Assembly: GCA_044352985.1 (NCBI GenBank) | Contig: JBILCU010000016.1 | Span: 1 to 64,000 of the forward strand | DNA from: JADJDM01 sp044352985 | GTDB taxonomy: Bacteria; Bacteroidota; Bacteroidia; B-17B0; Aurantibacillaceae | Length of the DNA stretch: 64,000 bases | Direction: 5' to 3' | Part shown: positions 18,119 through 26,598 of the stretch, one piece after another | Position numbering within the stretch: the first letter of the stretch is position 1 | How the letters are laid out: every line of letters begins with the position of its first letter | The notes under the pieces: generated by a model | What the model was told of the DNA's origin: nothing | The model's database searches: none | What the model saw: only the letters and a program-made list of their open reading frames with translations | Position numbers and translations under genes: made by a program

Positions 18119-18493
18119 ATGGGTTCAACAAATACTCCAACCGACTATATTCCAATACTTTTAATGTTTTTAGTGGCACTTTCGTTTGTCGTTGTAACCA
18201 TGGTAGGAACACACTACCTAGGGCCAAAACGCAAATCTAAGGTTAAGGACGCTAGTTTTGAGTGTGGAATTGAAACACAGGGAAATGCCCGCTTCCCATT
18301 TTCGGTTAAATATTTTTTAGTTGCTATTTTATTCGTATTGTTTGACGTGGAAGTTATTTTTATGTATCCATGGGCAGTAAATTTTAAAGAATTGGGGATG
18401 CTCGGAATAATTGAAATGTTTACGTTTATCGCATTATTATTAGTAGGTTTCTACTATTTATTGGCGAAAAAAGCATTAAAGTGGGAAGATTAA
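18119..18493 (+). CDS. nuoA: NADH-quinone oxidoreductase subunit A
   Basis: The 124-residue membrane subunit of complex I has three transmembrane helices (about residues 10-35, 63-83 and 92-115). The conserved loop LGPKRKSKVKDASFECGIE, with its key Cys, lies between helices 1 and 2, and FDVEVIFMYPWA falls in the second helix. It opens the nuo operon. The 217-base AT-rich spacer upstream is shared with ligA and must contain the operon promoter, but I could not identify a good TAnnTTTG there on this strand. Confidence 0.95.
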   Translation: MGSTNTPTDYIPILLMFLVALSFVVVTMVGTHYLGPKRKSKVKDASFECGIETQGNARFPFSVKYFLVAILFVLFDVEVIFMYPWAVNFKELGMLGIIEMFTFIALLLVGFYYLLAKKALKWED

Positions 18494-18521
18494 TTGTTTA
18501 TTAAAATAAAGATTAGAAAAA

Positions 18522-19085
18522 ATGGGAAAACAATTAGCAAAAAAATCAAAAATTGAACTAGCAAAATCTCCTGATGGTCTTGAAGGACCTGGTTTTTTTG
18601 CGACAAAACTAAATGATGTTATTGGTTTGGCTCGTGCCAATTCATTATGGCCTTTACCATTCGCAACATCATGCTGCGGAATAGAATTTATGGCAACCGT
18701 GGCTTCCAACTACGATTTAGCTCGTTTTGGGATGGAGCGTTTAAGTTTTTCACCTCGTCAGGCAGATTTATTAATGGTAATGGGAACCATTTCTAAAAAA
18801 ATGGGACCAATACTTCGTCAGGTTTATGAGCAAATGGCCGAACCAAGATGGGTGATTTCCATTGGTGCATGTGCCAGCAGTGGTGGAATTTTTGACACTT
18901 ACAGTGTTCTTCAGGGAATCGACAGAATTATTCCGGTTGACGTGTATGTTCCAGGTTGTCCACCAAGACCGGAGCAATACATTGAAGGTATCATGAAAAT
19001 TCAGGAATTGGCTAAGAATGAAGATTTACGCAGAAGAAACGCCCCTGAATATAAACGTTTATTAAACAGTTACGGAATAGAGTAA
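18522..19085 (+). CDS. nuoB: NADH-quinone oxidoreductase subunit B
   Basis: The 187-residue peripheral-arm subunit carries the terminal [4Fe-4S] cluster N2 that reduces quinone. The four ligands are visible: the adjacent pair Cys51-Cys52 (ATSCCGIEF), Cys117 (SIGACASSGG) and Cys146 (VPGCPPRPE). Full length, 28 bases after nuoA. Confidence 0.97.
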   Translation: MGKQLAKKSKIELAKSPDGLEGPGFFATKLNDVIGLARANSLWPLPFATSCCGIEFMATVASNYDLARFGMERLSFSPRQADLLMVMGTISKKMGPILRQVYEQMAEPRWVISIGACASSGGIFDTYSVLQGIDRIIPVDVYVPGCPPRPEQYIEGIMKIQELAKNEDLRRRNAPEYKRLLNSYGIE

Positions 19086-19142
19086 GAATGATGATTTTAA
19101 TTTCTATAATCAGAAATCTAAAATCTAAAATCACAATTAAAA

Positions 19143-19643
19143 ATGAGTCAGGAATTATTAAATAAGGTTTCGGAAAAATTAAAAGCAAATTTTGGAGCTG
19201 ATGTTTTATCAGCTGAAATGCATTATGATTTTCCGGTATTTGTTATTCATCATCATAAAATTCATGATGTGTTATCTTTCCTAAAGAATGATGAGGAACT
19301 TAATTTTCATTTCTTAACTGATTTAACAGCGATGCAAACTGCTGATGAAAAACAATTAGGTGTTGTTTATCATTTGCACAACATGATGAAAAATTACCGT
19401 GTTCGTTTAAAAACATTTGTTGATATCAGTAAACCCGAAGTGCCAACAGCTACTGATTTGTGGCCGGGGGCAAATTGGATGGAAAGAGAATCGTATGATT
19501 TTTATGGTGTTCGTTTTACCGGACATCCAAATTTAAAACGTATTTTAAATATGGATGAGATGGATATCTTTCCATTACGTAAAGAATATCCGTTGGAAGA
19601 CCAAACAAGAGATGATAAAAGTGATAAAATGTTTGGAAGATGA
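19143..19643 (+). CDS. nuoC: NADH-quinone oxidoreductase subunit C
   Basis: The 166-residue peripheral subunit (30-kDa family) ends with the signature ERESYDFYGVRFTGHP and a PLRKEYPLE tail. It is a stand-alone NuoC, not fused to NuoD as in E. coli. The 57-base spacer before it contains the repeated word AAATCTAAAATC, which is also seen before nuoK. Confidence 0.95.
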   Translation: MSQELLNKVSEKLKANFGADVLSAEMHYDFPVFVIHHHKIHDVLSFLKNDEELNFHFLTDLTAMQTADEKQLGVVYHLHNMMKNYRVRLKTFVDISKPEVPTATDLWPGANWMERESYDFYGVRFTGHPNLKRILNMDEMDIFPLRKEYPLEDQTRDDKSDKMFGR

Positions 19644-19688
19644 TGTGGTTTTAAAAAATATTAAAACCAAAAATTCAAAAACAAAAAC

Positions 19689-20891
19689 ATGAGCAAAAAA
19701 GAAATTCATAAAGAACAGGCAGAAGAAAAAGAGTATTCCATTTTAAATCTTGGACCAACTCACCCTGCTACGCATGGGATTTTTCAGAATGTATTAAAAA
19801 TGGATGGTGAAATCATTGTAGAAGCTGAACCAACCGTTGGCTACATTCACCGTGCTTTCGAGAAACTGGCTGAACGCAGACCTTATGCTCAAATTACTCC
19901 TATTACAGATCGATTGAACTACTGTTCATCGCCAATCAATAACATGGGCTGGCACATGACGGTTGAAAAATTATTGAAAGCCGAATTACCAAAGCGCGCA
20001 GAATATATGCGTGTAATTGTAATGGAACTTTCAAGAATAGCTGATCACATTATTTGTAATACGGTAATTGGGCAAGATACAGGCGCAACAACCGGATTTT
20101 TATACTTGTTTCAATGGCGTGAAAAGATTTACGATATTTTTGAAAACATGTGCGGCGCTCGATTAACCACAAATATTTGTCGTATTGGTGGTTTCGACAA
20201 AGAATGGAGCAAAGCAACCTGGGATTTAATTCATGCTTTTATTGAAGGTTTTCCAGGTGCTTTAAAAGAATTCACAAACTTATTAGAGAGAAATAAAATT
20301 TTTATGGATAGAACCGTAAATTGTGGTCCAATTTCAGCAGAAATGGCCCTTTCTTACAGTTTTACCGGTCCAAATTTGCGCGCTGCAGGCGTTGACTATG
20401 ATGTTCGTGTTGCCAATCCCTATTCTTCCTATCAGGATTTTGATTTCATTATCCCTGTTGGAACAAGTGGCGATACTTATGATCGCTTCATGGTTCGTCA
20501 GGAAGAAATGTGGCAATCGTTAAGCATCATCAAACAAGCAATTAAAAATTTACCTTCTGGCCCATGCCATGCAGATTTACCAGATTTCTTCTTGCCTCCA
20601 AAAGAAGAGGTGTATAACAACATGGAAGCGTTAATTTACCATTTCAAAATTGTAATGGGTGAAACAGATATACCAAAAGGAGAAATTTATCATGCAGTAG
20701 AAGGAGGAAACGGAGAGTTAGGTTTTTATTTAATTAGTGATGGAGGCAGAACGCCTTATCGTTTGCATTTCCGTCGTCCTTGCTTTATTTATTATCAGGC
20801 ATATCCGGAAATGATTAAAGGAATTATGTTAAGTGATGCGATTATTACTATGAGTAGTATGAATGTAATTGCAGGTGAATTAGATGCATAA
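19689..20891 (+). CDS. nuoD: NADH-quinone oxidoreductase subunit D
   Basis: The 400-residue 49-kDa-type subunit forms the quinone pocket with NuoB. It has the NLGPTHPATHG motif near residue 26, VGYIHRAFEKLAE, and the hydrogenase-like C-terminus ending in AGELDA. Length is normal for a non-fused NuoD. Its stop codon is 7 bases before the ATG I prefer for the next gene. Confidence 0.97.
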   Translation: MSKKEIHKEQAEEKEYSILNLGPTHPATHGIFQNVLKMDGEIIVEAEPTVGYIHRAFEKLAERRPYAQITPITDRLNYCSSPINNMGWHMTVEKLLKAELPKRAEYMRVIVMELSRIADHIICNTVIGQDTGATTGFLYLFQWREKIYDIFENMCGARLTTNICRIGGFDKEWSKATWDLIHAFIEGFPGALKEFTNLLERNKIFMDRTVNCGPISAEMALSYSFTGPNLRAAGVDYDVRVANPYSSYQDFDFIIPVGTSGDTYDRFMVRQEEMWQSLSIIKQAIKNLPSGPCHADLPDFFLPPKEEVYNNMEALIYHFKIVMGETDIPKGEIYHAVEGGNGELGFYLISDGGRTPYRLHFRRPCFIYYQAYPEMIKGIMLSDAIITMSSMNVIAGELDA

Positions 20892-20898
20892 AACGAAT

Positions 20899-21522
20899 AT
20901 GAAAAAGATAATAGGAATATTCATATTGATTGCTTTTGTTTTAACCTCATGTAATTCCGGAAAGAATGCATTAGTAATGAAACATCGTTACACTAAAGGA
21001 TTTTATATTGCAGGAAAATCGAAGCATCACAAAATCAAAAAAACGGATGAATTAGCTAACAATAAAAAAAATGAAACGGCTCAATCTACCACTGCTCCTA
21101 CTCTTCAAACTATTGAAAATAACATAACAACTGAAACTAACTTTGAACATTCCACAGCTAGTTCAGTTATTACAAGGCCCGAAAAATTAGTTTCAGAAAA
21201 TAAATTAAGCGCAAAAAAATCGGAAAAAGAATTTAAAACCACTGTTTTAAATAAAACATTTTCAAATATAAAATCCATTGCATCAAGAAGTACATTATCA
21301 AACAAACATGTAATTTCTAAAAAAGGAAAATCATTGAGTTCCGATCAAATTGTTCAACTCATTTTAGCATTATTTCCTATTTTGTGTTTGATCGCTGTTT
21401 ATTTAAAAGATGGGGGAAAAATCACAAATAATTTTTGGATAACACTTGTACTGCATCTTACAGTTTATTTGGAGTGTATTTTTGCAGTATTGGTTGTATT
21501 AGACATAATAAATTTAGCATAG
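20899..21522 (+). CDS. Lipoprotein with C-terminal YqaE/Pmp3-like segment
   Basis: The 207-residue protein starts with a lipoprotein signal (MKKIIGIFILIAFVLTSCNS; lipobox LTSC). A short motif follows (KHRYTKGFYIAGKSKHHK), then a long Ser/Thr/Lys-rich linker. It ends in two hydrophobic helices (ILALFPILCLIAVYLKDGG, then NNFWITLVLHLTVYLECIFA) that follow the YqaE/Pmp3 pattern. Such lipoprotein-Pmp3 proteins recur in Bacteroidota; Pmp3 relatives affect membrane potential and salt tolerance in other organisms. I prefer the ATG at 20899; an in-frame ATG at 20884 would overlap nuoD. It is not a complex I subunit, but lies inside that operon. Confidence 0.75.
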   Translation: MKKIIGIFILIAFVLTSCNSGKNALVMKHRYTKGFYIAGKSKHHKIKKTDELANNKKNETAQSTTAPTLQTIENNITTETNFEHSTASSVITRPEKLVSENKLSAKKSEKEFKTTVLNKTFSNIKSIASRSTLSNKHVISKKGKSLSSDQIVQLILALFPILCLIAVYLKDGGKITNNFWITLVLHLTVYLECIFAVLVVLDIINLA

Positions 21523-21524
21523 AA

Positions 21525-22106
21525 ATGGGATCACAAGTACACGGAACACAAAATTTTGATAAAGCCAAACGCGCTGAAATTAAATTCAGTGAGGAGGCCA
21601 TGAAAACTGTTCAAACCATTATCAGCCATTATCCTGCGGGAAAACAAAAATCTGCTTTATTGCCTGTTTTACATATTGCTCAGGCAGAGTTTGGTGGTTG
21701 GTTAAGTTCAGAGGTCATGGATTATGTTGCAGAAGTGCTAAACATTAAACCAATCGAAGTTTTTGAAGTAGCTTCATTTTATACAATGTATAATTTGAAA
21801 CCGGTTGGCAAGTGCACACTTGAAGTTTGCCAAACCAGTTCATGTTGGTTAAATGGCGCTGAAGATATCGTACGTTACATTGAGAAGAAATTAAGCATTA
21901 AAGTAGGAGAAACCACCAAAGATGGTATGTTTACATTAAAAGTAGCCGAATGTCTTGGTTCTTGCGGAACTGCTCCAATGTTACAATGTGGTGCTTCATT
22001 TCATGAAAACTTGACTTTTGAAAAAGTGGATTCAATCATTGAAAAATATAGATCAGAAGATAGATTAAGAAGCTACACGGATTTAGATTATCAAAACACC
22101 ATTTAA
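21525..22106 (+). CDS. nuoE: NADH-quinone oxidoreductase subunit E
   Basis: The 193-residue 24-kDa-type subunit binds the [2Fe-2S] cluster N1a. The four ligands are Cys102 and Cys107 (VCQTSSC) and Cys143 and Cys147 (ECLGSC). The frame is open upstream to 21435, but that part overlaps the preceding gene. The ATG at 21525, 2 bases after its stop, gives the normal NuoE N-terminus. Confidence 0.96.
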   Translation: MGSQVHGTQNFDKAKRAEIKFSEEAMKTVQTIISHYPAGKQKSALLPVLHIAQAEFGGWLSSEVMDYVAEVLNIKPIEVFEVASFYTMYNLKPVGKCTLEVCQTSSCWLNGAEDIVRYIEKKLSIKVGETTKDGMFTLKVAECLGSCGTAPMLQCGASFHENLTFEKVDSIIEKYRSEDRLRSYTDLDYQNTI

Positions 22107-22109
22107 GAT

Positions 22110-22391
22110 TTGGAAAAATTAATAGAAATAAGGGCTTTGGAAAACTATCATTTAAAATTAAAATATAATGATGGTGTTGAGGGCGCTATTGATTTATCTG
22201 AACTTGTTGGTAAAGGAATTTTTAAGAAATTTGAAGATGTTGAGTTTTTCCGAAATGTTTGGATTGGAGAAAGTGGAGCTCCAACTTGGGAAAATGAGTT
22301 GGATATTGATCCGCTACAACCCTATTTAGAGATTACCGGAAAAACATTTGATGAATATTTGGCAGAAAGAAAACATAAAAAAGCTTCTTGA
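22110..22391 (+). CDS. DUF2442 protein
   Basis: The 93-residue protein matches DUF2442 in pattern: a short beta-rich N-terminus (YHLKLKYNDGVEGAIDLSEL), FKKFEDVEFFRNVWI, then the WENELDIDPLQPYLEIT core. The start is a TTG, 3 bases after the nuoE stop. Its TGA overlaps the ATG of the DUF4160 gene by one base (TGATG), so the two are translated together. DUF2442 and DUF4160 genes are often paired and have a toxin-antitoxin-like layout; that role is an inference here. Confidence 0.8.
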   Translation: MEKLIEIRALENYHLKLKYNDGVEGAIDLSELVGKGIFKKFEDVEFFRNVWIGESGAPTWENELDIDPLQPYLEITGKTFDEYLAERKHKKAS

Positions 22392-22651
22392 TGCCTCCGA
22401 TTAGTTCTTTTTATGGTATAATAATTTTTATGTATTGGAGAGATCATAATCCTCCTCATTTTCATGCAAAATATGGAGATGAAGAAGTAATTATTGGGAT
22501 CAATGATTTTTCAATCATAAATGGATGGTTTCCTCCAAGAGCTTTGGCATTAGTTGTTGAGTGGGCGTCAATACACAAAAATGAATTAATTGAAAATTGG
22601 GAAAAAGGAATTAAACAAATGAGTTTTAATAAAATAGAGCCTTTAAAATAA
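22391..22651 (+). CDS. DUF4160 protein
   Basis: The 86-residue protein has the DUF4160 hallmarks. MPPISSFYGIIIFMYWRDHNPPHFHAKYG includes the HNPPHFHA histidine motif, and WFPPRALALVVEWASIHKNEL follows. I chose the ATG at 22391 that overlaps the preceding stop. The stop lies 1 base before the nuoF ATG, so it is embedded tightly in the complex I operon with no room for its own terminator. The conserved His pair suggests metal binding or catalysis, but no activity is established for the family that I can cite. Confidence 0.82.
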   Translation: MPPISSFYGIIIFMYWRDHNPPHFHAKYGDEEVIIGINDFSIINGWFPPRALALVVEWASIHKNELIENWEKGIKQMSFNKIEPLK

Positions 22652-22652
22652 A

Positions 22653-23996
22653 ATGGGTAAAAAACTATTAATACATAACGATAAAGTTCCAAACATTCAT
22701 ACATTGGAAGTTTATCGCGCGCATGGCGGATACGCGTCTGTTGAAAAGGCATTAAAATCAATGACTCCCGATCAGGTAACTGACGAAGTTAAAAAATCAG
22801 GACTAAGAGGTAGAGGAGGCGCTGGTTTCCCAACCGGATTGAAATGGAGTTTCTTAGCAAAACCGGAAGGCGTTCCACGTTATTTGGTTTGTAATGCTGA
22901 CGAATCAGAGCCAGGAACATTTAAGGATAGATATTTAATGGAAAAAATCCCTCATGCATTAATTGAAGGAATGATTACTTCTTCTTATGCCCTGGGAGCC
23001 AATTTATCTTACATCTACATTCGTGGTGAATATTTTTATGTTGCACGTATTTTAGAAAAAGCCATTGAAGAAGCTTATGCGGCTGGTTGGCTGGGAAAAA
23101 ATATTTTAGGAACCAATTTTTCACTTGATCTTCATGTTCAAGTTGGTGGCGGCGCATACATTTGCGGAGAAGAAACTGCCTTATTGGAATCATTAGAAGG
23201 AAAAAGAGGTAATCCACGTATTAAACCTCCATTTCCTGCTGTAGCTGGTTTGTGGGGATGCCCTACTGTAGTTAACAATGTTGAAACCATTGCTGCCGTT
23301 GCGCCAATTGTAAATATGAGCGGCGAAGAATACGCTAAAATCGGTGTTGGAAAATCTACCGGAACAAAATTAATTTCCGCTTCAGGCCACATTAATAAAC
23401 CTGGCGTATATGAAATTGAACTAGGAATTACCGTTGAGGAATTTATTTTCAGCGATGAATACTGTGGAGGAATTCGTAATGGCAAAAAAATGAAAGCTGT
23501 TGTTGCAGGTGGTTCTTCCGTTCCAATTTTACCAACCGAATTGATTTTAAAAACTGCAAAAGGCGAACCTCGTTTAATGACTTATGAAAGTTTGGCAGAC
23601 GGTGGATTCCAAACCGGAACCATGTTAGGTTCAGGTGGATTTATTGTAATGGATGAAGACACGAGCATTGTAAAAAATCTATTTACATTTTCTCGTTTCT
23701 ATCACCACGAATCTTGCGGACAATGCTCTCCATGTCGTGAAGGAACAGGTTGGATGGAAAAAATATTAAAGAAAATATTAGACGGAAGAGGAACAGAAGC
23801 AGATGTTGATTTGCTTTGGGATATTCAAAGTAAAATTGAGGGCAAAACAATTTGTCCGTTAGGTGAAGCTGCTGCATGGCCTGTTGCTGCTGCGTTGCGA
23901 CACTTTAAACAAGAGTTTATGGTTTATGTGAAAAATCCAAAAAACATTAAGGATGTAAAGCATTATTTTAGATTGAATAATTTACAGGAAGCTTGA
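22653..23996 (+). CDS. nuoF: NADH-quinone oxidoreductase subunit F
   Basis: The 447-residue 51-kDa-type subunit binds NADH, FMN and the [4Fe-4S] cluster N3. It shows RGRGGAGFPTGLKW (nucleotide/FMN site), CNADESEPGTFKDR, GAYICGEETALL, and the cluster ligands ESCGQCSPCREG with the later Cys in TICPLGEAAAWP. Complete. Confidence 0.97.
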   Translation: MGKKLLIHNDKVPNIHTLEVYRAHGGYASVEKALKSMTPDQVTDEVKKSGLRGRGGAGFPTGLKWSFLAKPEGVPRYLVCNADESEPGTFKDRYLMEKIPHALIEGMITSSYALGANLSYIYIRGEYFYVARILEKAIEEAYAAGWLGKNILGTNFSLDLHVQVGGGAYICGEETALLESLEGKRGNPRIKPPFPAVAGLWGCPTVVNNVETIAAVAPIVNMSGEEYAKIGVGKSTGTKLISASGHINKPGVYEIELGITVEEFIFSDEYCGGIRNGKKMKAVVAGGSSVPILPTELILKTAKGEPRLMTYESLADGGFQTGTMLGSGGFIVMDEDTSIVKNLFTFSRFYHHESCGQCSPCREGTGWMEKILKKILDGRGTEADVDLLWDIQSKIEGKTICPLGEAAAWPVAAALRHFKQEFMVYVKNPKNIKDVKHYFRLNNLQEA

Positions 23997-24097
23997 TAGT
24001 AAAAGACAAAAGGGAAAAATCAAGAGCCAAAAGTAACTAGACGATAGAAAAAATAAAAGATAAAATAGAATAAGGTAATTTTAATAAAATTCGTTCA

Positions 24098-24478
24098 TTG
24101 ATAGAAAAAGTTAAATATGAATATGATATTAAAGAAAAATCATTAGAATTTTCTTTGAAATTATTGCAATATTTAAATAAAATTGAAAAGCAAAGAATTA
24201 TTCTTCCTATTGTTGATCAGTTGGTAAGATCAGGGACCTCGGTTGGAGCAAATATTCATGAGGCACAATCAAGTCAGTCAACAAAAGAATTGTCTAGGTA
24301 TTACAGGATTGCTTTAAAATCATCAAATGAATCTATTTATTGGTTTAAGTTACTTGATAGTAGTATAAATGAAAGTGAAGAATTAACTCTATTGGTTAAC
24401 GAACTAAATACGATTAGAAATATACTTGGAAAAGTTATAGTTAAATTGAAAGAAAAGGAAAATAAATTAAAAAAATAA
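24098..24478 (+). CDS. Four-helix-bundle protein (S23/IVP family)
   Basis: The 126-residue protein has the pattern of the four-helix-bundle family once called S23, first seen encoded in intervening sequences of 23S rRNA genes. The motifs are LPIVDQLVRSGTSVGANIHEA, then the K-E-L-S-R-Y-Y-R-I-A-L-K-S-S-N-E helix. No ATG exists in this frame; the start is a TTG at 24098. It lies between nuoF and nuoG with a 101-base AT-rich spacer before it. This family often turns up as a lone inserted cassette in Bacteroidota genomes, and its function is unknown. There is no rRNA gene here. Confidence 0.82.
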   Translation: MIEKVKYEYDIKEKSLEFSLKLLQYLNKIEKQRIILPIVDQLVRSGTSVGANIHEAQSSQSTKELSRYYRIALKSSNESIYWFKLLDSSINESEELTLLVNELNTIRNILGKVIVKLKEKENKLKK

Positions 24479-24535
24479 TAAAGTCAATATAAAGCCTTTT
24501 GGCTTTTAGATTTTGGCTTTTTACTTTGATATAAC

Positions 24536-25525
24536 ATGAAAGTAACAATTGACGGAATAGAAATAGATGTGCCAAAAGGCACCACCATTCTTCAGGCTGC
24601 CCGTATGATTGGCCCGGAGGTGGCTCCACCAACCATGTGTTATTACAGCAAACTCAAAACGAGTGGCGGATATTGCCGTACTTGTATTGTTAAAGTAACA
24701 AAAGGTTCGGCGCAAAATCCAAATCCAATGCCTAAACCTGTTGCTTCATGCCGCACAGAGGTAATGGATGGAATGGAAGTGCAAAACATTACTTCTCCTG
24801 AAGTATTGGAAGCAAGAAAAGGCGTGGTGGAATTCTTGTTGATGAATCACCCATTAGATTGCCCGGTTTGCGATCAGGCTGGCGAATGTCACTTGCAGGA
24901 TTTAGGTTACGAGCATGGTTCCGCAAAAACACGTTACGAATTTGAGCGCCGCGAATTTGATCCAATTGATATTGGAGATAAAGTTAAGTTACATATGAAC
25001 CGTTGCATTTTATGCTACCGTTGCGTAAAAACTTGCGATCAAATTACCGATAATCGCGTTCATGGTGTTGTTCACAGAGGCGATGCCGCAGAAATTTCAA
25101 CTTATATTCAAAATGCCATTGAAAATGATTTTTCAGGCAATGTAATTGATGTTTGTCCGGTTGGAGCATTAACCGATAAAACATTCCGTTTCAAACAACG
25201 CGTTTGGTTTACCAAACCAATGGATGCGCACAGAGATTGTAATAACGAAAAATGTAGTGGTAAAGTAAGATTATGGTTTAAAGGTGAAGATATTTTGCGT
25301 GTTACCGCGCGTAAAGATCAGTGGGGAGAAGTAGAAGAATTTATCTGCAATACCTGTCGTTTCGATAAAAAGAAAAAATCTGATTGGGTAATTGAAGGTC
25401 CAACACAGGTTGAAAGACATTCTGTTATCTCACAAAATCATTACAATCACCTTAACGAATTAAAGGTGAAAATAATGAAACAGCAAAAAGCATTAGGATT
25501 CATGGACATTAATAAAAGACCTTAA
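24536..25525 (+). CDS. nuoG: NADH-quinone oxidoreductase subunit G, short form
   Basis: The 329-residue protein keeps the N-terminal iron-sulfur part of NuoG. It has a [2Fe-2S] site (Cys35, 47, 50, 72), the His105-Cys109-Cys112-Cys118 site (HPLDCPVCDQAGEC), a [4Fe-4S] site (Cys157, 160, 163, 207) and a further Cys set (235, 240, 271, 274). It then stops. The ~450-residue molybdopterin-oxidoreductase-like domain of the E. coli protein is missing. No remnant of it follows: nuoH starts 2 bases later. Short NuoG proteins are, as far as I know, normal in Bacteroidota, so this is a lineage form rather than a broken gene. Confidence 0.93.
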   Translation: MKVTIDGIEIDVPKGTTILQAARMIGPEVAPPTMCYYSKLKTSGGYCRTCIVKVTKGSAQNPNPMPKPVASCRTEVMDGMEVQNITSPEVLEARKGVVEFLLMNHPLDCPVCDQAGECHLQDLGYEHGSAKTRYEFERREFDPIDIGDKVKLHMNRCILCYRCVKTCDQITDNRVHGVVHRGDAAEISTYIQNAIENDFSGNVIDVCPVGALTDKTFRFKQRVWFTKPMDAHRDCNNEKCSGKVRLWFKGEDILRVTARKDQWGEVEEFICNTCRFDKKKKSDWVIEGPTQVERHSVISQNHYNHLNELKVKIMKQQKALGFMDINKRP

Positions 25526-25527
25526 TT

Positions 25528-26586
25528 ATGTTAGTTATCTGGAGTTACTTTATTTACAAAGCAATTATGTGTGTGGCAGTATTTGCTGTTTCACTCGGAA
25601 TTGCTGCTTACTCAACCTGGTGGGAAAGAAAATTTGCAGGTTACCTGCAAGATCGTTACGGACCAAAACGTGCTGGACCATTAGGTTTACTTCAACCTTT
25701 AGCAGATGGAGGTAAGTTGTTTTTCAAAGAAGAAATAATTCCCAATGTTTCAAATAAATTTTTATTTATTCTTGGCCCTTCTTTGGTAATGATTACAGCA
25801 TTAATGACAGGTGCAGTTATTCCATGGGGAAGAGCACTGAACATTGGAGGAACAAGTTATAACTTACAAATTACTGATTTAAATATCGGATTCCTTTATT
25901 TGCTAGGTGTTGTTTCTGTTGGCGTTTACGGAATTATGATTGGTGGTTGGGCTTCAAATAATAAATTCGCATTGTTAGGTGCAATTCGTGCTTCTTCACA
26001 AATGATCAGTTATGAAGTGGCAATGGGCCTATCTGTTATTGCATTGGTTATTACATGTGGAGGTACATTAAGTTTAAATGAGATTATTACTTCGCAAGGC
26101 GATGGAGGAATGGCGAACATCGTTTGGCAACCTCTTGGTTTCATTATTTTCTTTGTTTGCGCTTTGGCAGAAACCAATAGAGCACCATTTGATTTACCAG
26201 AGTGTGAAGCAGAATTAGTTGGTGGTTATCATACCGAATATTCTTCCATGAAATTAGGTTTGTTTTTATTCGCTGAATATATCAACATGTTTATCTCTTC
26301 TGCAATAATGGCTGGAGTGTATTTCGGTGGTTACAATCTGCCTGAATGGTTCGAAAACTTATACAGAGGAGCTGTAAGTGAAAATGTATTTGCAATTATC
26401 GGAATGCTGGCTTACTTCATTAAAATTTTCATTTTCATTTCTGTATTTATGTGGATCAGATGGACAATCCCGAGATTCCGTTACGACCAATTGATGAATT
26501 TAGGATGGAAAACATTAATTCCTCTTTCATTATTCAATCTTGCAATAACTGCAATTATTCAGGCATATAAACAAGGAATTCTTTAA
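25528..26586 (+). CDS. nuoH: NADH-quinone oxidoreductase subunit H
   Basis: The 352-residue membrane subunit has about eight helices and joins the peripheral and membrane arms at the quinone channel. Conserved blocks are WERKFAGYLQDRYGPKRAGP, FKEEIIP and PFDLPECEAELVGGYHTEY. Complete, 2 bases after nuoG. Confidence 0.97.
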   Translation: MLVIWSYFIYKAIMCVAVFAVSLGIAAYSTWWERKFAGYLQDRYGPKRAGPLGLLQPLADGGKLFFKEEIIPNVSNKFLFILGPSLVMITALMTGAVIPWGRALNIGGTSYNLQITDLNIGFLYLLGVVSVGVYGIMIGGWASNNKFALLGAIRASSQMISYEVAMGLSVIALVITCGGTLSLNEIITSQGDGGMANIVWQPLGFIIFFVCALAETNRAPFDLPECEAELVGGYHTEYSSMKLGLFLFAEYINMFISSAIMAGVYFGGYNLPEWFENLYRGAVSENVFAIIGMLAYFIKIFIFISVFMWIRWTIPRFRYDQLMNLGWKTLIPLSLFNLAITAIIQAYKQGIL

Positions 26587-26598
26587 AAATACTGTATT

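Noticed and set aside
24098..24478. Four-helix-bundle gene as evidence of a nearby 23S rRNA intervening sequence
   Set aside because: No rRNA sequence is present in the window; the family also occurs as stand-alone genes.
24536..25525. NuoG broken by a frameshift
   Set aside because: nuoH starts 2 bases after the stop, and no further NuoG-like sequence is found in other frames, so nothing was cut off locally.
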